A stretch of DNA of 64,000 nucleotides from Rhytidiadelphus loreus (GCA_947034895.1 OX344761.1:67951839-68015838); one strand, 5' to 3'; positions 24,095-36,368 are shown, counted from the first letter of the stretch. Notes: generated by a model from the sequence alone, not told the origin. Program-made: numbers and translations.

Positions 24095-24836
24095 GGCATG
24101 CTACAATGAGTGACGACCCACTGAGCCAAGCATATCCAAAACAACCCTAGCTAAAGGACCTCCGCTGCTTGTTCTGATCCCTGCAAGGCACACAAAAGTC
24201 GCTTGTTCCTTCCCCTCCTAGTCGATCATTCCTTGCAGTTGGGCTCCACTTGGGATTGGAAGATGCTGCAATACAGGGCAGCTCATCTAGCAATCTTTTA
24301 ATTCTTTGCAGACGAGCTGGGTGGGTCTTGGCAGTGACTATTTCTGCGCAGCAGCTCAAATGCTTTAGAAAGTTCAGTTCATGCGTTTCTGCACACACGA
24401 GATTTGCGCTTCAATGTTGAGCGACGTTGAGCAATCGGATCCAGGAAAATGGAGACTCCACACACAATCCACCACTCTGGCTCTCCAAACTCGGCATGCT
24501 GCAATGAGTGACGACCCACTCCAAGCATACCCAAAACAACCCTAGCTAAAGGACCTCCCCTACTTGTTTTGATCCCTGCAAGGCACATAAAAGTTGCTTG
24601 TTCTTTCCCCTCATAGTCAATCAATGCCCTGCAGTTGGGCTCCACAGACTTGGGATTGGAAGATGTTGCAATACAGGGAAGCTCATTCAACAATCTTTCA
24701 ATTCTTTGCAGTTGAGCTGGGTCTTGGCAGTGACTATTCCTGTGCAGCAGCTCATAGAAAGTTCAGTTAATGTGTTTGTGCACACACAAGATTTGCGCTT
24801 CAATGTTGAGAGACGTTGAGCAATCGGATCCATGCA
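24050..24836. repeat. 398-bp tandem duplication of the DUF21 first-exon/upstream region
   Basis: AATGGAGACTCCACAC occurs near 24049 and again near 24447. From there the two units run in parallel to GCAATCGGATCCA (ends near 24442 and 24832). The second copy also encodes EFGEPEWWIVCGVSIFLD on the minus strand and then leaves the family sequence. Small indels separate the copies, so the duplication is not very recent. Confidence 0.85.
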
Positions 24837-24914
24837 TCAGTACATTCAGTTGGTAGCGCTTGCATGCAGAGCAAGTGATGAGCCAGTGATGAGGTGGCCA
24901 TGAAAACAATAATT

Positions 24915-25040
24915 CTTACTTTGTGGAATTAGTTACAAATTGTTGAAGTTGAAACGCAAAAGCAACCACCTCCTAAAATGTATATTATTGGTACATTGAA
25001 GAAAGCAAAATGTACCTTTGTGTCTTGATCGCTTTTAGAG
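24915..25040. repeat. Dispersed repeat, copy 2
   Basis: GTTGAAGTTGAAACGCAAAA, then GTATATTATTGGTACATTGA, then AGCAAAATGTACCTTTGTG; same order as at 19690 and 25575. Confidence 0.6.
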
Positions 25041-25200
25041 TACGATCGCTTTTAGAGTATACTACTTTACATATAATGAAGACAAAGAAGAATTCCGGTC
25101 CCTTTCTTGTGTCTCAAAGTAGATTTTTTTTATTTCATTTATTTTGGATAGGGCGGGAGGTGATCTTCATTGGAGTAATAAAGGTATTTACATTCACAAT

Positions 25201-25307
25201 TCATTTATTCATGAACATAGATGAAGTTTGTAAAATATGGATGGAAAATCATTTATTCATGAACATAGATGAAGTTTGTAAAATATGGATGGAAAATCAT
25301 TTATTCA
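25201..25307. repeat. 48-bp tandem repeat (about 2.2 copies)
   Basis: TCATTTATTCATGAACATAG begins at 25201 and 25249, and a partial third copy begins at 25297. The copies are identical as far as they go. The period is a multiple of three, but the surrounding frame is not protein-like. Confidence 0.88.
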
Positions 25308-25574
25308 TCTACATTCATTCAAATAAGAGCAATATCATCCTAAGATTTTGTAGCAATTTAATAATTTCATCCATTGTAAAAGCTAGTGTTTCAAAGTACA
25401 AAATATTTCAATGTAGTACCTCTATTGATTAGGAAAATATTGTATTAAAAGCCATACAGTAGGCTACTCTTAAAGCAACCCTTTGAGGGCTAATTTGCAA
25501 TTATAAGGAATTTGGACTCTTGAAATATTTTTCAGTAGATTTCTATTGAAAGGAAAATGATATTGACATCTAAG

Positions 25575-25740
25575 CCAAGTCCTTTCATAATTTTTGAACC
25601 TTTGTAGAATTAGTTACAATTTTTTGAAGTAGAAATGGAGTAGTCACTAAAAGCATCCTCCTTCTTGAAATGTACACCAAGTACTTTAATGGTGCATTAT
25701 TGAGTGCAATATGTACCTTTGTGTTAAAGGATGCTATTAG
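25575..25740. repeat. Dispersed repeat, copy 3
   Basis: TTTTTGAAGTAGAAATGGAG, then GAAATGTACACCAAGTACTT, then GCAATATGTACCTTTGTG. More diverged than the other two copies. Confidence 0.5.
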
Positions 25741-27860
25741 AAAATGGGTGCTTTTAGAGACCCTACCTCATTCAGATAAGTGAGATTCTTAAGAAGAACA
25801 ACAAGTTCTTAACACTTGGCAATATGACATGAGACTTTAAGAAGTTGGTAAACAATAGTTGGTTGTGAAGCCGCCACCACGTAAGCACTATAGGGCACCA
25901 CATTAGCATTGAACTCAAATTTATTGAATATGTAGGCATAAAATAGGTGCTTTTAGAGACCCATTTGCCCTTTTTCCTTATTAAATTTAGAGCTTCACAC
26001 TTGCTAGCAATTTGGCATAGATGTGTAGGAAATTGGAATCTATAAGATAACTACACCTAATTTTGACCCTAATACTAAAACTAACCTTTACAAATTCTTG
26101 CCTAAAATATACATCTTCTATTTATGAGAGTCTAAGGTTGATTTTGGATACACCTATTTTTAGTACTTTGAAAAATCATGATTTATTCATATGATGTTCA
26201 ATTAATGTATCCTAAAAGATTTTAATCTCTTTTAGATTCCCAACAAGATCCAACCAAGGGTCCAACAAAATTTTAGTAAATTTAATATTGGGAATTAAGC
26301 TTGAATGTTTATTTGGACAATTAAAAGTATGGTTACCTTGGTCCTAAATTAGATCTAAAATCAGCATGCATGAGAGTAGACCTATAATAAGAATATCTCT
26401 AGAATGGACCTCACCTCTTTGCACATTCATTTTCTTAACTCTATAACACTTGACTAAGGGCCTATTTACACCAAAAATTTAGGCTCCAACCTATGAACAC
26501 GAGTATTATCTTGTTTAAAGAAGTAAGTAGTATACCATACTTGAAACAAGGGACTTATAAATAGGTAGTGGCCCAAACATTTGGTATAAATTAAAAGAGT
26601 TGAGTCATGGTCCATTGTGCATTTGGGAAAAGTTTTTTAAGTAGAGTCATCCATAAAATAATTCTTCAAATAAAATTAGGCCAAAAACGGCCAAAAAACA
26701 AGTAATAAACAAACATAAATGATTGACTGGAAAAAATCTCCTTGAATTTTCTCATGGTCTTTGGGGGTGGATACCACTAAGACCTTTCCGAAAAATACTC
26801 CCCTTAGGTCTAAGAAGTCATTGTCCACTTTCACCATGTAAAATTCCAACAAAGATTTTCATTCACTAACAAAATGATGGGCTACAACCCAAGTTCTATT
26901 TGGTGTAAACCCAAAAGCTAGATACTATAGCTATCTTCCAATCAAAACACTCCATTTCTTGGTACTCCAATCCAAAGTTTTTGGGTGTAAACATGCCCTA
27001 AAGCAAAGAAGAAAAAATGAATTTTTGGAAGCTTTAGACGATGGAAACTATTTTCATCCATTGTTTCTTAAGAATTCTTTAAGTGTTTGCAGCAAACGAA
27101 GGGAAAATTTCCTTTTTGAAGAATTATTGACATTTTTAGAGAAGAAGATGATTTATCCACACATCTCAAAAAATGAATTAATATTGGAAAATTTTAGCTC
27201 TTCATTGTTGAAGTCATGAACTTTATCTTTTTTGAATTTGAGCCCAACTATTGAAATGAATTTTATCAAATCTAGTTTTTAGTCTAATTGAAATTTTGAG
27301 ATTTTCCTAAAATTACATGTTTTATTGCAATTTGAACCTTTGAGTCTATTACCATGGTTTACTAATTTTTTAATAATAGAATGATACATGAATTTGGATT
27401 ACACCACAATGTTCTATACTATAATGTATATACATTGTAAAATTTTGAGATATTAAGGTGTATTTTGTATTTGATATGACTTTTCTTCAATTTTTTTTCT
27501 AATATTAATAGGCATTTCAAATCTTTGTCAAAGAAATTTTAAACTTTATGATTTATAGAAGATATGTGATTTCATTCTTGAAAAGTAACACAAGAGAATC
27601 ATATTTAGTAACAAAATTGAGCATATAAAAGCAAAGGAAATTGAGTTTGATTGCAGGGTCATAGGTTGAACGTAGTATTTATTAACTTAGGAAGGACGCC
27701 GCATACAATAAGTGTTCGATGAATAACAAGGAATTCTCCAGTATAGGATAGAACTACAACTATTCATCCTTGGAATTTCTTGTGGAAAATGGAGAACATC
27801 TACAGTAGCTTGACTTCCAATGAGTATTTCTGAATTTTTTTTATTCCAATGATTTTCGGT
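25741..27860. other. AT-rich intergenic DNA
   Basis: No supported gene. The open frame at 26959-27219 has plausible composition but no recognisable motif, and lies in repeat-like DNA. Confidence 0.5.
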
Positions 27861-28964
27861 GTCCCCCCTGCGTCCTTCTAGGGTTCAGGGAGCGTTGATT
27901 TGGACGCAAGGCATTCTATATGGACGAAATAAGTTAGCTTCAGCTTGGACGAACAAAGTTCAGTTTCGCTCTGGACGAGAAATGCCGGGGCTTGTTCCCG
28001 ACAGGGAACGGAGCTGAAGCATTGCGAAAGTCTGCTCGTGGCTATGGCGATGGCTTTGGGGGCGGAGGTGACGACGACTTCGGCGCAATCATGGCGCCGG
28101 CGCCGGTCGCCACTATGCATTATTGCAGGACTAACGAGGTGGCCATGGGGACAGATTGATTAAAGAGCTTTTTTTTGGATGTCGCGGCGTTCAATATGAT
28201 GCATCGGGGTGCTGTCGCGGGAGTCGCTATCTGTGGGAGCGATGGCGGCCGCCATGTCGCGGTGAATTGCGCTCTCTGAAAGCTGAATTTAAGTGGATCC
28301 GGTGTCAATTTTACGTGTGCGTAAGTTTCTGTCACGGGATTGGAGTGGAGTGGGGTTGAGGGACAGAGGATCGGAGGATATGTGGTGTAGAGGTGGAGTT
28401 TTCCTGCATGTTTGGATGATGAGAAGGATGTTGTGGTGAGTGGTTTTGAATTTGCGTTTGCGTTGATGGCTTTTAATCGTTTGTTTCATTTGTGCCGCGA
28501 ATTGGACTGTTAGAGACAAAGATTGGTCTGAATTGAGGTATTCTTGACCAGAATTGAGATTTTCGATTGCTTGGAACGTACCTGTGCGAAATCTTCTTAT
28601 AGGATTGAGTCATTCGCTGGTGCACGTTTGAGGTCAACCGTTTCATTGAGTTTCTTTCCTGCAAGTATCAGAATAGAAGTCTGAGTAAATTGAGGGTTTC
28701 TGCAGGATTGGACGGAATATTTCGGGGATGTTTCTATCCAGTCGTAATGCATCGAATCAATTGTCGAACTTTCAATTATCTTGATCAATTATCGTGAGAA
28801 ATACAGCCGAAGAGACAGCTCCTGGTTATCTTAAATTTTATCGAGTTTATGACTATTTTCTGTTATGCTTCTGAAGGGGTTAAAGAGGTCCGGCATTGCA
28901 AATCCTAGAAGTTCCTTTCAGCACACGGCGGAGGAAGTAACGCTAATAGAACCCGAGGTATGCA

Positions 28965-30003
28965 ATGGATTGCTGCTTGTGCACCTCCTTCGGGAACTCG
29001 TTTCGGCCTCCGCGCAACACAGTGTGCAATAGTTGCTATGATGGTGCAAGGTCTATCATCGACCTGTGCCGGAAATTGGAGCAAGAGTGGCGCGATGATG
29101 TAGAAAATGGGGAGAAAGCGAGGCAAGCCGCTGGGCATGGACTGCAGTATGCATTTAAGCAGATTAAGCAACTGGAGCAGATGGAAGAGAATGTGAGCGA
29201 GAAGCTTGAGTTTCTCGAGTCACTTGTAGAAGCTTTCCAAACGGGGATGCATACTGATGTCGAATTGGTCACCAACGACGGTCTTTCCATTCATGCCCAC
29301 CGCGTTGTCATGGTTAGTCCCGCATCTTTTCTGAGTCTCTTTGTTTACTATATTCAATATTCGATGCGTTTGCATTTTCTGAAATTATTCCCCTAATGTT
29401 TCCAGGAGATTTCGGTGCATTCTTCTCCTCATGACTAGACATGTTACAACTAGTGCTGTAAATACTGTGGAAGGGATGTGATAATCTAACACAAAAATCT
29501 CTTCTTGTCTCATTCTTACATGTGTAGTTTGTTGGATGCGACTGTAGGCAACCAAGTCACCGGTATTCAGAGCAATGTTTGAGTCGGATGAAATGAAGGA
29601 GCCTCACGCAGGAGTTGTTCACATACAGGAGCTAAGCCATGATCAACTTCGCTACCTTCTGGAGTTCCTGTACTGTGCTGAAATTCCTGCTGATGCCATG
29701 GCGGAGCACGGTCATGCTCTCTTGATAGCAGCCGATAAATATGACATTCCAGTATTGAGCAAGGTTTGTGAAGCTTACATCTGTCCCACTGTATCTCCAT
29801 CTAATGTTCTTGAGGTTCTGGAGTTGGCGACCCTCACTCATGCTTCTTCACTAAAAGAGACGGCCATTGGAATAATCTTGAAGAGCTATGAGGACGTGGT
29901 CTTCTCAAAAGAATACGAGGACTTCGCCATGAAGAATGCTCTTCTATCAGTGGAAATAACCAAGGCCTTTATTCAGGACCTTAAGAAGGACATCAAGAAG
30001 TAA
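28965..30003 (+). CDS. BTB/POZ domain protein (At3g56230-like)
   Basis: Probable substrate adaptor of CUL3 ubiquitin ligases, the usual role of BTB proteins; the target is unknown. Exons 28965-29312 and 29548-30003, phase 0, giving 267 residues. Residues 1-27 carry the family's Cys pairs (MDCCLCTSF, CNSCYDGA). About 30-90 is charged and helical, likely coiled coil. About 98-200 is the BTB fold: HTDVELVTNDGLSIHAHRVV joined across the intron to ATKSPVFRAMFES, then LSHDQLRYLLEFLYCAEIP and ALLIAADKYDIPVLSKVCEA. The C-terminal part (SPSNVLEVLELATLTHASS, KSYEDVVFSKEYEDFA) is BACK-like. An ATG at 28960, five bases upstream in another frame, opens an overlapping upstream ORF of about 45 codons that could lower translation. 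27870-28960 is GC-rich and likely holds promoter and 5' UTR. Confidence 0.9.
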
Positions 30004-31430
30004 GTCAATCTTTCTAGGGTTGTAATCCTTATTACATTCTGAGGTTTGTCCCATCTAAACGGTGTAACATAGCGAATGGAGAGGTACACGGAGGGGTTAA
30101 CTGGCAAAACAGAACCCCGTGTTAGGTAAACACGCAACGGACTCTTCTGACCGACACAACTAGCAATGAGTTCTATCTGTTTATAGGTTTGTCTGTTTAG
30201 GTATCACTGTATAGAAAATTTGCGAATCCTGTTTCTTCTCCAGTGAATTGTTTTTAATAAGAGGTGTTAGCATATAAGAAAAGTCAATTTTGACCACATG
30301 TGCATCCAGGTTTTGGGTAGTTTTTACATAGACCAGTCTGGTGCACGGAATAGTTGAAGCATATTTGCGGAATTGGACACGAACTCCAGCTTGTTATCCC
30401 GTCACCTTGCAATAAAGTGAAACCATTATTGAGAATGGAAGTGATTTCTGGTCCACCAGTTGGGGCTTCTTTTGGACATCTTCAGAAGTTCATGTGTATG
30501 ATTGTGAGTCATGTATTTTGCAAATGAATGGCGAAACTGAATGATTGTTTTGTATGCAGAATTTGTATTGACTGTAAGGGCATCTTCAATCCACGTGGCA
30601 ATCTAGGCTGGCAAATAAAATAACTTGTGAATGATAAATGTGGAATTAGAACTTGAGAGTACTAACTTATCATTGGAAACACATTCAAAATTTACATAAA
30701 ATAGATACAAGCAAATCTAAATTTGAACATTGGATGACCAATATACACTCCTTTGAAAGCAAGCCATAAGACAAAAATTATAGTGATCATGGCAAATCAT
30801 AATAAGAAAAGAAAAATCGGGCAAGTGGCATGCCAAGCATACATGGCACTTCCAATGGGTTTTATTTAAGTCATGGAAAGTCTAATGGGAGACGTTAAAT
30901 ACTACCCCTTGAGCAAATAGGGGATATGTAGTGGGGCCTAATTGGCCGGGCTTGTGGGGTTGGCCCACTAGCTTTCTCCTTGCCAAGGTGGCCCTCTAAG
31001 ACTCCTTGCATAGACCATTCCGTCCTCCCTATCCATGCCCCGTTCAATCCGTCTTGTGCCTTAGCCGAATCACGTTTGCAAGTTCCAAGTGAGTGTGTGA
31101 AAGTGTCTTGAAACCATCAAAAGTAAGTCACGTTGCAAAACTGTAGGTGAGAGGTACAATCTGCACTTTAAAATTTTAATTTTGGTAATTCAACATCATA
31201 CTAAATTAATCCAAAAAGTGCGTCACACAAATCCAACACTCACTTGCTTGGGTGGGTATAAAGTAAAGGAAGACAAGATATTTATACAAATTGGATGGTA
31301 GGAGGTAAAGTAATCCATGTGGGGTATATTAAAGGTTAGGAAGTAGTAGGAGTTCAATCTTCAAGTTATCTCGTATCCTTTGAGGGTTCATAAGCAACAG
31401 TGGATTTCATTATAAATAAATTTCATCAAT
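30004..31430. other. Intergenic DNA downstream of the BTB gene
   Basis: The first few hundred bases are probably 3' UTR. 30577-30865 starts GGGCATCTTCAATCCACGTG and ends near CATGGCACTTCCAATGGG, weakly like a MITE, but the ends do not pair well enough to call. Confidence 0.4.
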
Positions 31431-31439
31431 TCTTTGGAT

Positions 31440-32340
31440 GACGTCAACCATGATGTCACTGCTACGTGTCAACTTTGTAGTGGTTTAAAATTATGACATG
31501 TTCATTGTGTTGTGTCTAATTTGAAGTCTAAAAAGACATTTTCTGTGACATGCACATGTTCCCTTGATGTATACAATTACATAATTTTCATGCTACTAAA
31601 CATCATTTATATTGTGCCTTGTGCTATGGTACATCCTTTGTTAGGACATCAACTATGACATCCACATGTTTTCTAAGACATCAATTGAGACAACATTGTC
31701 TTCATACACAATACCCTACACACAATAGGCCATAAATTATACACCATATACCATATTTCATACACAATACTAATACTCCATACATTATACACTATATTTC
31801 ATAAACAATACTAAATACACCATACATTATACACCATACATTTTATGCCATGCATTATTAATACGCCATACATTGTATAATATATGACAATCATTATTAA
31901 TATACCATACATTATACAATATATGACAAACATTATTAATACACCATACATTATACAATATATGACAAACATTATTAATACACCATACATTATACAACAT
32001 ATTTGGGAATTTAATTTAATGGATTGAAAAGCCTCTTATTGTGAGTACATTGAAATGAAAACACAAGGTTATATAGAAGTGGGGTGGTAGGAGGTATGGC
32101 AAACTATATGTGGGATATGTAAAATGTGTAGTTTGTATTCAAAATAAAATTTCAGAGATGAATACGAGATGAACATGACGTTGTCTCATTTGATGTATAC
32201 AAAAATCTAGATGTCTCAATTGACGTCACAAAAATGACTATAGAGACATCTAATCTGATGTCCCAGAAAACATCTCAAAAAATATACAGTGTCTTAGTTG
32301 ATGTCTCAAAAAATAGAATGAAAATTCTCAGATGTTGTAG
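31440..32340. mobile_element. Unclassified element with inverted subterminal motif clusters
   Basis: On the left side (31440-31695) the motif GACATCAA / GACGTCAACC recurs, mostly in one orientation (GACATCAACTATGACATCC, GACATCAATTGAGACA). On the right side (32170-32330) it recurs inverted (GATGTCTCAATTGACGTCA, TTGATGTCTC). This mirrors the subterminal arrays of CACTA-like transposons. No CACTA terminus or transposase was found; the middle contains the 39-bp tandem repeat. Confidence 0.5.
31854..32000. repeat. 39-bp tandem repeat, about 3.8 copies
   Basis: Units start at 31854, 31893, 31932 and 31971. The unit begins ATTATTAATACACCATACAT and ends ATATGACAAAC. The last units are almost identical. 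The DNA upstream (31710-31850) is a looser version of the same 'CCATACATTATACA' theme. Confidence 0.88.
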
Positions 32341-32389
32341 AAGTATTTGTAAACTTTTTTATATAACAAAAAACCTCATTATATTTCTA

Positions 32390-33070
32390 TGAGTATAGTT
32401 TTTATTTCAAATATAGCTAATACTTTTATATATATGTAAAGCTTTGATTTGTTCAATTTGAACTTGTGATGAGAAAGTTACAAAGACCACCTTCATTTGG
32501 AGGCAATCTAAGCATCTTAGTGAAAAAAGAACTTATAGGGTTTATTTTTTAATACAATTTAAAAAATATATATTCTTTTTGGCATAGTTAAACTAGCATG
32601 CTAGAATGATCTCACCGTTTGAATTATTGTGTTTCAATTTCATCTCACAACTGTCAATGGTTCAGTTTTTTCTTCAATTGTAAACCTACATCTCTTTAAC
32701 AATTTTTTAAAAGTGGAAAATGAAGTTGTTTCTTGGAATTTTTTCATAGACTTTAAACTCAATTCTTCAACACAATTTTTTTTTAATTCAAAGTCCATAG
32801 TGCAAAAATTTCCACAAATCGTAGTGAAAGTCATTTAAAATTATTGACTAGCATTCAAAAATACATTTCTTTCCAACTTTGAATGCTAATGTCTTCCAAT
32901 TTGTACCACTTTGTAAATTTTTTACCACATGATGTAAAAAAAATGCACTACAAGATCTTATGTTTTGACTTCAAAAAAATTATTCATTTTGTTTTCATGG
33001 ATGAATGCAATAGAAATAGTAGTTTTGATTGGTATTAGATAGAAAAATGGCCTTAATATGTAGGGCTTAA
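32390..33070. mobile_element. TTAA-ended element, copy C
   Basis: Shares GTAAAGCTTTGATTTGTTCA, 'ctcaccgtttgaattattgtg', TTTGAATGCTAATGTCTTCC and AGAAAAATGGCC with the copies at 3535 and 57540. It ends ATGTAGGGCTTAA at 33070, a one-base variant of the GTAGGGGTTAA terminus at 58111. The left end is not resolved. Confidence 0.55.
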
Positions 33071-33599
33071 ATTACTCAAATTTGAATATGAACAAAGTTT
33101 GGAATTGAATTGTGAATAGTTCAAAATTAAAACTTTATTGATTCAAAATTCAAAATTCAAATTAAATCTAAACTAGAATCAAAATAGTTCAAAACCGTTC
33201 TTATAGAAGTCAAATTATAAAATAAAATAAAAAATAAATCTCCAAAATCCATAACGTATACTTTCTGGCTTCGCTACTTTTGATTCTTTGCAATCCTCAT
33301 TCCGGTATTGACCCGCCCTATGAGAAGCTCGATCAATCTTTTGTATTTTGATCTAAGGAGATATTGGTGATGGATACACCAAGGCTCGATCTAGTACTAT
33401 ATGATAAATTGTTGCTTGAAATACTAATTAAATTTGTTGTTGAATGAATGTGGCCCACTCCGACCCAATCCCTTCTTGCGTTGGCGGCCCTACATTGACG
33501 ATAAACCCTTCTAGATCCATTCTGCTCTCAGAAAATGCTCCCACTTTTCAAGCCTTAGGGATCAATTATTATAATAACCAAACCCAGAAAGCATTAGCT

Positions 33600-34145
33600 A
33601 AGGTAAACCAGCCTATGACAGGCAAATCTCCTATGACAGGCTCCTAGAGAACTACCCATTACAGTCTTAAATCAACCCATGACAAATTTTTTCCAATAAA
33701 TGGAGTTAGAACTGCATTTGATTAATTTGTGGCCATAATCAAAGCCTTGGGAAATGGTCATGAAGTTATTGGTAACTGTCTTAGGACATTTACCCATTTT
33801 CAGTGTAAAGTGGTAGTAAAAAGTTATTTTGTAATTCTTTCATGTCATGTCCATATTAGGAAATCTTGGAGCCATGTTAGAAAATGTTTTGACTGCATTA
33901 GGTGGTTAGATGACCATCATGGAAACACTTTTTTGCTGATTTGGGGTAGTCTACAAACTCTTTAAAGCCAACTGCACAGCAGACTTCAAAAATTCATAAA
34001 AAATTCATTTTTTGTCTGAAAAATAAAATTTTACTTGCTCTCTGCATTCCTCATGTTTATCTTCATAGAGAATTTTTTTTAATTTTTTTCAAAAATGTGA
34101 ACATGGCAAACCAGCCATTCTGTCTGTCATAGGCTGGTTTACCTT
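33600..34145. mobile_element. Element with 22-bp perfect inverted ends
   Basis: The left end reads AAGGTAAACCAGCCTATGAC and the right end (34124-34145) is the exact reverse complement of the first 22 bases. No clear target duplication. The interior is AT-rich and non-coding. DNA on either side (33440-33599 and 34146-34340) has higher GC and long frames, so the element may sit in an older gene-like sequence that I cannot identify. Confidence 0.6.
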
Positions 34146-35680
34146 GTATGGAAGAACACTGTCACAAATGGTTTGATATCGCAATCCATCATTAGTTTCG
34201 ACCAGTGGGTGATATTGCAATCTCCCAAACATAAGTCCCCCTAATGCAAGTTTCAATTCTGGACATGAATTCCGCACTTTAGCTTCCGTCACTGCAACTA
34301 AATTGCGTTGGCGTCCGCAATCTTCACAAAGACTCCTGCTTGGGGCTTCAACATGCGGGCCGAATTCTTCAGCAAATTTTTATTTTTTATTTTTTCTTCC
34401 CAGATAGACTCCGTTCACCCTATGGGAGCAACTTAGTTCTTATGGATCATATCCTTGCAGAGAATTACCAACATATTCTCAAAGGCAACAAGGTTGCATT
34501 GTCCCAACAATGCGAAGGAAAATTCAAAACTATGACTGCAAAATTATGTAACTAGAATGCAATTATCATGTTTGAACAGAATCCACCAATACTTCACATA
34601 AACATGCCGGTGGACTCTCTCATATGTTGTGATTAATAATGAAGAAACCCGACTCTCAATTGAAATGCATGCAGTTTCCGTACAAGTTTGTCAATTGGTT
34701 AACATGCTAATTTAATCCTCATCAACCCTTAGTGATTCTTATCAGTGTAAGCATTATGCATTTCCAACATTTAACTCAACAAATTACTCTAACTTCCTAA
34801 ACATGGATAATCATGATTCTAACATTATGAAAGAAGGAAATGAAGATAATGACCACCAAGGGAACGCCAAAGGATTGAGGCATGCTTGCCAACCCAAGCC
34901 TGGTCAACTAAGGAAGCCATGCAAGACAAAACCATTATCTTCATCTCCTTCCTCATTCTCTAACATATTTTTTTAGCATATGATGGAAAATTGCAAATTG
35001 TAGGATTGATATATACATTTAGTTTTGAATAAAATTTTGTATAAAATTTTGGAAAAATGAAGGCTAATCATTTGGGATGAATACTATTTTTAAGAGAATC
35101 CAAACATCATGATGTTGCAATTGGTAAAGTTTTTTATTTTACAATTTCAAGAGTGAATAATAGATCAAATTAAGTATAAGCTAGATCATCTAGTTAAATT
35201 TGTTGAAAAAATAAACATAAATAAAAATTTTAGCCTTGTTTTGAAGACCAATATTTAAAAGCAATTCTAGGCCTTAACATATAAAAGAATATAGGGGTTT
35301 ATACTTCAAATTTGAATAATTTTATTGAGTAGTTCAATTTGAGTTTTGAATTACTCAAATTTGATTATTATAAGATTGAAAACTTTGATATAATCAAATT
35401 ATGTGAATCAAAGTTGAATTAGATTTTGAATTTAATTAGAACTTCAATCGAATTCAAAATCTAATTGAAAATAAAATACAATTCAAACTCTAAATTCATA
35501 ATTTTTGAAAAATTCTTGAAGATTTCCAAAACATTCCAAAAACAATCCAAAAATATTCAACAAAAATCTATTGATTTGGTTGTTGCACACTTGTACTATT
35601 CAAATGAATAAAAATTTGTTAAACCATTTTGTTAACTTGTGCTCAAATCAACAAAAAATTGTAAAACAATTGTTACAGTA
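34146..35680. other. Intergenic DNA
   Basis: 34146-34340 on the minus strand has a protein-like frame (RSLCEDCGRQRNLVAVTEAK) of unknown family, too short to call. The rest is AT-rich with no gene. Confidence 0.35.
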
Positions 35681-35681
35681 C

Positions 35682-35709
35682 CCAAATCAACAAATTTTTG
35701 TTGATTTGG
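35682..35709. repeat. 28-bp near-perfect palindrome
   Basis: CCAAATCAACAAAT followed directly by TTTTGTTGATTTGG; 13 of 14 positions pair. The same word TTGATTTGG / CCAAATCAA occurs inside the MITE at 36208, suggesting related elements. Confidence 0.7.
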
Positions 35710-36207
35710 ACGTAATTTTCTTTCAGTGATAGATCATCTTTTCCCTTGGATTCAAAGATTACATGCAAAGAGGCCTTGGTAATTGTACCCCTTTGTGAGC
35801 CTGGATGATAGTATAGAGGGCTTCTACCTTATATAGGCACAAAACTAAGTAAAAGGAGCTCATGAGGGCACCCAAAGTCTCCAACTTTCTTATCAATGAG
35901 TGGAGAGAGAAGAATGATGGGCAGTACGTATCTCCTAAAAAGTTAGGGAGAACAAAGCAAAAGGAGCTCAAACTAGAAGACATTTTGTTCTATTTGTATC
36001 TGCCTCCTTGAGAAAGGGATTCTTAGGTACTTTAGTATGCAGCCTTCTCTTTAGTTTTGCTACAATTCATTCTTCTTTTGTGTTCTTGATAATATGTACA
36101 TATTTATTGTAGGTAATAAAGGGATACACCATTGTATAGTACATTGCCTATGCGTACCTATTTGAATTGGGGTCTTTTATTTGTCACTAGGGTCTACGTG
36201 CTAATTT

Positions 36208-36362
36208 CACTAGTAGAAAACGTAGGAATTTTGACATAATTTTGTTGATTTGGTCGTGTTGTCCCGGTCACTGTTTTGTTGATTTCAATAGAAATCTGTT
36301 AAAAAAATTAACGCGACCAAATCAACAGAATTCTATCAAAATTCCTATGTTTTCTACTAGTG
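36208..36362. mobile_element. Foldback MITE with CACTAGTAGAAAAC ends
   Basis: A 155-bp element. The ends CACTAGTAGAAAACGTAGGA and (inverted) CACTAGTAGAAAACATAGGA pair for at least 26 bases with one mismatch, and an inner pair TGATTTGGTCG / CGACCAAATCA adds to the hairpin. It is flanked by TAATTT on both sides (36202-36207 and 36363-36368). The ends look CACTA-like, but a 6-bp duplication is not the usual 2-3 bp, so the superfamily is unsettled. Confidence 0.78.
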
Positions 36363-36368
36363 TAATTT

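Noticed and set aside
27945..28163. 72-aa frame upstream of the BTB gene as an extra first exon
   Set aside because: The family N-terminus MDCC is already encoded at 28965, so a further coding exon is not needed; this is likely leader or promoter DNA.
30577..30865. Possible MITE with GGGCATCTTCAATCC end
   Set aside because: The proposed ends do not form a convincing inverted pair and no target duplication was seen.
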